Assembly: GCA_946615275.1 (NCBI GenBank)
Contig: CAMOHV010000023.1
Location: 1 to 9,813, forward strand
Length of the DNA stretch: 9,813 nucleotides
From: an uncultured Verrucomicrobiota bacterium
Lineage (GTDB): Bacteria; Verrucomicrobiota; Kiritimatiellia; RFP12; UBA1067
Direction of reading: 5' to 3'
Numbering within the stretch: position 1 is the first letter of the stretch; every line of letters starts with the position of its first letter. This document shows, piece after piece, positions 6,299 to 9,813 of this stretch. A program made the position numbers and the translations under genes. A model generated the notes under the pieces. The model saw only the letters and a program-made list of their open reading frames with translations. It ran no database searches and was not told the origin of the DNA.

Positions 6299-6339
6299 AG
6301 CAGGTTGGAAGAAAGGGAGAGCAAAGGAGGAGATAGAGG

Positions 6340-6861
6340 ATGATTGAGGCGACGCAGATAGCGACGATGCGGTACGCGACGGCGGGGTCCTCCGCCGTGA
6401 ACCTGTATTCGAACGGGGCGGCCGACGGGCTCACGCTGGGGCAGCTGGTGATCTCGGTGTGCATGAGGACGGCGATGTCCTACGAGAGGCAGAGCGTCAA
6501 CAAGATGAACGTGATATCGAGGAACTCGGACATCCTGAAGACCGGCTCGACGTGGGTGGAGCGGCTTGTGAACGGCTCCGCGAGCTGGACGCGCGCGAAG
6601 GCGTTCATCATCGGGACGCTCGGCGCGACCGAGGCGGAGCTGCCCGAAAACATCAGGACGTACGACAACCGCCTCAAGGCGGCGGCGGTCGCGACGGAGA
6701 AGATGAACTCGATCATGCAGACGCAGCAGCAGGACCTGGTGGCGCTGCAGTCGTACGTGAGCAGAAGGGACACGGCGTACTCGTCGTCGTCCAACATCGT
6801 CCGCGCCCTGGGCCGATCCATGGGCAATCTCGCGGGCAACATCAACATGGCCAACGGCTAG
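6340..6861 (+). CDS. EspA/SseB-like secreted filament protein, paralog 3
   Basis: This 173-residue protein, the shortest of the four, starts at ATG 6340, 9 nt after AAAGGAGG (6323-6330). Its N-terminus (about 1-28) is polar and uncharged apart from a few residues, fitting an export signal. A helix at about 31-70 begins LTLGQLVISVCMRTAM and aligns with SIGQLVMALCLERAV of paralog 4. The middle is short (75-105, with ELPENIRTYDNRL). The C-terminal helix carries QQDLVALQSYVSRRDTAY (130-147). The tail is Gly/Asn-rich (GNLAGNINMANG). It is likely an extracellular T3SS filament or tip subunit like its siblings. It follows the heptamer repeat, so its expression may be set separately from paralogs 1 and 2. 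Confidence 0.65.
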   Translation: MIEATQIATMRYATAGSSAVNLYSNGAADGLTLGQLVISVCMRTAMSYERQSVNKMNVISRNSDILKTGSTWVERLVNGSASWTRAKAFIIGTLGATEAELPENIRTYDNRLKAAAVATEKMNSIMQTQQQDLVALQSYVSRRDTAYSSSSNIVRALGRSMGNLAGNINMANG

Positions 6862-6871
6862 GAGGAGCATC

Positions 6872-7450
6872 ATGGCAGTAGACACAGTGGAATTCAACCT
6901 TTCGATGCCCGACCACGACACGGGCATGTATCTCACGGCGCGCACGTACTCGCTCACCGTGAAGGACGCGGACGGCGCGACGGAGACGCTTCTCACGAAC
7001 CTCTCCATCGGCCAGCTCGTGATGGCGCTCTGCCTGGAGAGGGCCGTCGCCAAGGAGAAGGAGATCATCGACACGATGAACTCGCTCAACACCACGTCGT
7101 CGCAGCTCGAGGCCCTCACCACCATCGAGACCGACGTGGTGGCGGCGACGGACACCAGCAAGGTGAACCTCAAGAACAAGACGCTCACCTACAACGGCTC
7201 GACGTACACGTACTACGCGTTCCTCGATGAAGTGGTGAAGCTTGACGTGGTGCCGGAGACGGCGTGCGCGACCGACAACGAATTCGTCACCTCCCTCGAG
7301 CGGGCGATGGACGAGCGGAACTCGATAAACCAGCAGACGATGATCGAGCTGCAGTCCGCCACCAGCAAGCGCGACCAGGCGTACGACATGATCTCGAACA
7401 TCCTCAAGAGCCTCGGAAACGTCATGTCGGGGATCTTGAACAACCTGTAA
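6872..7450 (+). CDS. EspA/SseB-like secreted filament protein, paralog 4
   Basis: This 192-residue protein has the same length as EspA. Its Shine-Dalgarno (AGGAGG, 6860-6865) overlaps the TAG stop of paralog 3 (6859-6861), so the two are probably translationally coupled. Residues 1-42 are polar. The first helix (about 43-85) begins SIGQLVMALCLERAV, as in paralog 3. The middle (90-135) looks beta-like (KVNLKNKTLTYNGSTYTYY). The C-terminal helix carries QQTMIELQSATSKRDQAY (154-171) and ends SNILKSLGNVMSGILNNL. Of the four, its plan looks most like EspA, including the final hydrophobic helix used for filament packing in that family. The function is inferred, not demonstrated by a diagnostic motif. 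Confidence 0.65.
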   Translation: MAVDTVEFNLSMPDHDTGMYLTARTYSLTVKDADGATETLLTNLSIGQLVMALCLERAVAKEKEIIDTMNSLNTTSSQLEALTTIETDVVAATDTSKVNLKNKTLTYNGSTYTYYAFLDEVVKLDVVPETACATDNEFVTSLERAMDERNSINQQTMIELQSATSKRDQAYDMISNILKSLGNVMSGILNNL

Positions 7451-7468
7451 GGAGAAGAATACCGGTAG

Positions 7469-7876
7469 ATGGCATCGACGGCTATAGAGCGGCTGATAGA
7501 CGCGGTGGGGTACCCGGAACGGGCGCCTCGCGGCGCGTTGTCTTTCGCGATGCAGGTGGACGGCGCCGACGTCCTCGCGGAGGAGCGCGGCGGCTGGCTC
7601 AGGCTTTCGATCAAGCTGGCCGCGGACGAGGCCCTTCTGCCGAAGTTCGCCGCCTTCGCGGCCGGTAGGATGCTGCGCGAGGACGCGACTCTCTCCGTGG
7701 ACGCCGAGCGCGGCCTCTTCCTGTGGCAGGACGCGCCGGCCTCCGCGAACGCCCACGCCCTCGCGAGGCTGTTCGAGACGTTCATGGACTCCTGCGACTG
7801 GTGGCGCTCGCGCATAGAGGAGCGGAGCGGGGAAGAGGAGCGGACGCAGCCCGAACTGTACATGATAAGACCCTAG
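7469..7876 (+). CDS. Class I T3SS chaperone, CesT/YscB-like
   Basis: This 135-residue protein shows the CesT/SycE plan: an N-terminal helix (5-15), a twisted beta sheet (22-50, ending GGWLRLSIKL), a hydrophobic Ala-rich helix (56-68), further strands (72-86) and a long C-terminal helix (95-119) ending FETFMDSCDWWRSRIEE. The C-terminal Phe plus Trp-Arg pattern is common in this family, whose members dimerise and bind the N-terminus of secreted T3SS substrates. Length and position directly before the secretin match YscB (about 137 residues) in yscB-yscC. Its client could be one of the EspA-like proteins or a gatekeeper encoded elsewhere. A TAG stands in frame immediately before the ATG, so the start cannot move upstream. 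The nearest good Shine-Dalgarno (AAGGAG, 7449-7454) is 14 nt away, suggesting weak or coupled translation. Confidence 0.7.
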   Translation: MASTAIERLIDAVGYPERAPRGALSFAMQVDGADVLAEERGGWLRLSIKLAADEALLPKFAAFAAGRMLREDATLSVDAERGLFLWQDAPASANAHALARLFETFMDSCDWWRSRIEERSGEEERTQPELYMIRP

Positions 7877-7896
7877 GGAGAAGGTGGAAGGTGGAG

Positions 7897-9813
7897 ATGA
7901 GACCTAAGCATTTGAGATCGGCCGCATTGGCGCTGGCGGCATTGGCGCTGGCGGCAATGGCGGCGTTCCGCGCCGAGGGCGCGCCGATACCGTGGAAGCT
8001 GCCGAAGTACACGCTCGTCGCCCGCGACATGAACCTGAGGACCGCGCTCGACACGTTCGCGGTAGCGGAGGGGCTCTCGGTGGTGATGTCGCAGAACGTC
8101 GCGGGCATGTTCTCCGGCGAGTTCCGCGACGTGCCGGCGGGCGAGTTCCTCGACAGGATCGCCACCCTGCACAACCTCACGTGGTACTACGACGGCGCCG
8201 CGCTCTACATCTACGGCGCGGGGGAGATACAGACGCTTCTGGTGGACCTCCAGTACATGAAGGCCGCCGAGGTGAGGTCCATGCTCGGGGAGCTGGAGGT
8301 GGAGGACGCGCGCTTCCCGCTGAAGACGACCTCCGACGACGAGATAGTCCTCGTCTCCGGCCCGCCGCGCTACGTGGCCATCATCGCCGAGCTCATCGAG
8401 AAGGCCGACAGGCTGCGCGAGAAGCGCACGTTCAACGAGGTGGAGATGCGCCTCTTCCCGCTCGTCCACACGTGGGCCGACAACGTGAGCTTCTCGGTGT
8501 CGTCGCCGGAAAGCACGATGATGATCAAGGGCGTGGCGCAGATACTCGAGGAGATGATGTCCAACAGCGGCGACGGCAAGACGCATGAGGCCGCCGTCAC
8601 GAACGAGATGTCTCGCCTGGACGAGACGCAGAGCGCGGCGTTCCGCCCGGTGATCCGCCCGGACAACAGGCTCAACGCGGTGCTGGTGCGCGACGTCGCC
8701 TCGCGCATGCCGATGTACGAGAAGCTCATCCGCGAGCTCGACGCGCCGCAGATGCTTGTGGAGATCGACGTGACGGTGGTGGAGCTTCTGCGCAAGGACG
8801 CGCTCGACTGGCAGCTTTCACTGAAGGTCTCCGGCTCAAGGAACGACGTGAGCGGGGCCGCCGGGCAGAACGCGGGGAATCTCTTCCAGGCGGCGGACCT
8901 CGCGGGCAAGGGGCTCGCCGGCGCGCTCTCGTATCTGGGGAAGGACTTCCAGGTGGCCGCGTCGCTCTCGGCCCTGAAGGAGAAGGGCAAGGCGCGCTCG
9001 ATCTCGCGCACGTCGCTCCTCACGGCGAACAACCTAGCGGCGCAGATAACGGACACGCAGAGCTACCATGTGCGGGTGATCGGCACGGAGGTGGCGTCGC
9101 TCGAGGAGGTGTCCGCCGGGACCACGCTCCAGATCAAGCCGCGCATAGTGCCGTCGCCGAGCACGAACATCTCGGACCAGGTGTGGCTCTCCCTGCGCCT
9201 CGACGACGGCGGCTTCGAGTCGATAGCGGTCGATTCGATGCCGATGTCCCGCAAGTCGACGCTCCAGACGCAGACGGCGGTGTTCGAGGACGAGACGATA
9301 ATGCTCGCGGGGTATCTGCGCGACATCGAGGAGTCGGCCGGGTGGGGAATACCGTATCTGCGCGACATACCCTGGATAGGCTGGCTCTTCGGCGGCGCCT
9401 CCACGAAGAAGGAGACCGTGCAGCGGATGTTCATACTCTCGCCGCACATCGTTAACCTCGACGTGGAGATGCTCTCTCGCCTGCAGGCGGGCCGCCTTGG
9501 CGACGTGACGGATGGCGAGGACCTCGAGGACGACGACGCGGACAGGACCGACGAGCGCAAGCGCCGCGACCAGGAGCGCAAGTACCGCCGCGAGCGCCGC
9601 GCCGAGCAGGCCGAGGACGCGCTTGAGCGCCGCAAGGCCGAGCTCGAGCACGGCAAGGCGATGCGCCAGGTGGACAGGAAGCGCTCCAAGAGGGAGCTTT
9701 CCGGCCAGGTGGAGGCGTGGAGGGCCGAGGAGGAGGCCGCCGCCGCCAAGGAGAAGGCCGAGGCGGAGGCCGCCAAGGAGAAAGTGAAAGTGGAGGCGGA
9801 GGCCGCCAAGGAG
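7897..9813 (+). CDS. sctC: T3SS outer-membrane secretin SctC, partial (3' end outside window)
   Basis: At least 639 residues, no stop before the window edge. ATG 7897 follows GGAAGG (7886-7891) by 5 nt; GTG 7891, two codons earlier, is possible. Residues 1-29 are a Sec signal peptide (basic MRPKHLR, Ala/Leu core, cut near EGA-P). N0 domain about 35-106, N1 about 108-175, N3 about 183-285 (with RPDNRLNAVLVRD), and the beta-barrel secretin domain about 286-519. Decisive are GIPYLRDIPWIGWLFGG (484-500) and RMFILSPHIV (510-519), the classical secretin C-terminal signature. T3SS subtype is indicated by the YscC-like N0-N1-N3 order and the surrounding genes. It forms the outer-membrane ring through which needle and substrates pass. 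Unusually, an extremely charged tail of at least 120 residues continues past the barrel (YscC totals about 607, EscC about 512). Confidence 0.93.
   Translation, partial: MRPKHLRSAALALAALALAAMAAFRAEGAPIPWKLPKYTLVARDMNLRTALDTFAVAEGLSVVMSQNVAGMFSGEFRDVPAGEFLDRIATLHNLTWYYDGAALYIYGAGEIQTLLVDLQYMKAAEVRSMLGELEVEDARFPLKTTSDDEIVLVSGPPRYVAIIAELIEKADRLREKRTFNEVEMRLFPLVHTWADNVSFSVSSPESTMMIKGVAQILEEMMSNSGDGKTHEAAVTNEMSRLDETQSAAFRPVIRPDNRLNAVLVRDVASRMPMYEKLIRELDAPQMLVEIDVTVVELLRKDALDWQLSLKVSGSRNDVSGAAGQNAGNLFQAADLAGKGLAGALSYLGKDFQVAASLSALKEKGKARSISRTSLLTANNLAAQITDTQSYHVRVIGTEVASLEEVSAGTTLQIKPRIVPSPSTNISDQVWLSLRLDDGGFESIAVDSMPMSRKSTLQTQTAVFEDETIMLAGYLRDIEESAGWGIPYLRDIPWIGWLFGGASTKKETVQRMFILSPHIVNLDVEMLSRLQAGRLGDVTDGEDLEDDDADRTDERKRRDQERKYRRERRAEQAEDALERRKAELEHGKAMRQVDRKRSKRELSGQVEAWRAEEEAAAAKEKAEAEAAKEKVKVEAEAAKE
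7924..7953 (+). repeat. 15-bp tandem duplication in the secretin signal peptide
   Basis: GCATTGGCGCTGGCG occurs twice back to back (7924-7938, 7939-7953) and a partial third copy follows (7954-7965, GCAATGGCGGCG). The frame is kept and the repeat encodes Ala/Leu of the signal-peptide core (ALALA repeated). It looks like a slippage duplication that lengthened the hydrophobic core. Confidence 0.85.
9760..9813 (+). repeat. 33-bp period repeat in the secretin C-terminal tail
   Basis: A 21-bp sequence beginning GAGGCGGAGGCC and encoding EAEAAKE is present at 9760-9780 and again, identical, at 9793-9813, giving a 33-bp (11-residue) period. A diverged related block, EEEAAAAKEK, precedes it at about 9727-9756. 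The second copy ends exactly at the window edge, so the number of units is unknown. Confidence 0.75.

Noticed and set aside
5056..7450. The four paralogs as T3SS needle (SctF) or inner-rod (SctI) proteins
   Set aside because: Those proteins are about 70-120 residues without a variable middle domain; these are 173-202.

Overview
This window carries one strand-uniform, tightly spaced run of eleven + strand genes that reads as the translocon, filament and outer-ring part of a type III secretion system (T3SS). The firmest anchor is the last gene, a T3SS secretin (SctC/YscC/EscC type) that runs off the right edge. The second is an SycD/LcrH-type TPR chaperone directly followed by two hydrophobic translocator-like proteins. 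The DNA is GC-rich with strongly G/C-ending codons, but ATA and AGG codons are common. The host is therefore a Gram-negative bacterium. The low resemblance to enterobacterial or pseudomonad T3SS proteins, recognisable mainly by architecture, suggests a divergent lineage. I lean weakly towards the PVC superphylum (Verrucomicrobiota, Lentisphaerota, Kiritimatiellota), but the sequence alone does not prove it.

Layout. Positions 1-300 are visibly more AT-rich than the rest and hold no confident gene. They end in a plausible sigma70-like promoter (TAGACG-N17-TAAAAT, 241-269) overlapped by a 7+7 bp inverted repeat (266-286). Then come: a small acidic helical protein (311-688); a long coiled-coil protein (717-1700); the TPR chaperone (1744-2283); a two-membrane-region translocator, SctE/YopB-like (2332-3474); and a one-membrane-region translocator, SctB/YopD-like (3523-5019). 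This order matches Yersinia lcrG-lcrV-lcrH-yopB-yopD, making the coiled-coil protein a positional candidate for the needle-tip protein.

A second block (5056-7450) holds four tandem, diverged paralogs of 173-202 residues. All four share an 18-residue C-terminal signature, Q-x2-(L/M)-x2-L-Q-x5-R-D-x2-Y. Their size and helix / variable-middle / helix plan resemble EspA/SseB-family secreted filament proteins. They fall into two subfamilies (first with second, third with fourth). A CesT/YscB-like class I chaperone (7469-7876) and the secretin (7897 onward) follow, the same order as yscB-yscC.

Working model. The chaperones keep translocators and filament subunits soluble in the cytoplasm. The secretin forms the outer-membrane ring. 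The coiled-coil protein and the four EspA-like paralogs would build the extracellular tip or filament, and the two translocators the pore in the target membrane. Gaps of 10-74 bp and the lack of any recognisable terminator fit a single operon. A possible internal promoter lies at a heptanucleotide repeat before the third paralog, and a perfect 16-bp palindrome separates the translocator block from the filament block.
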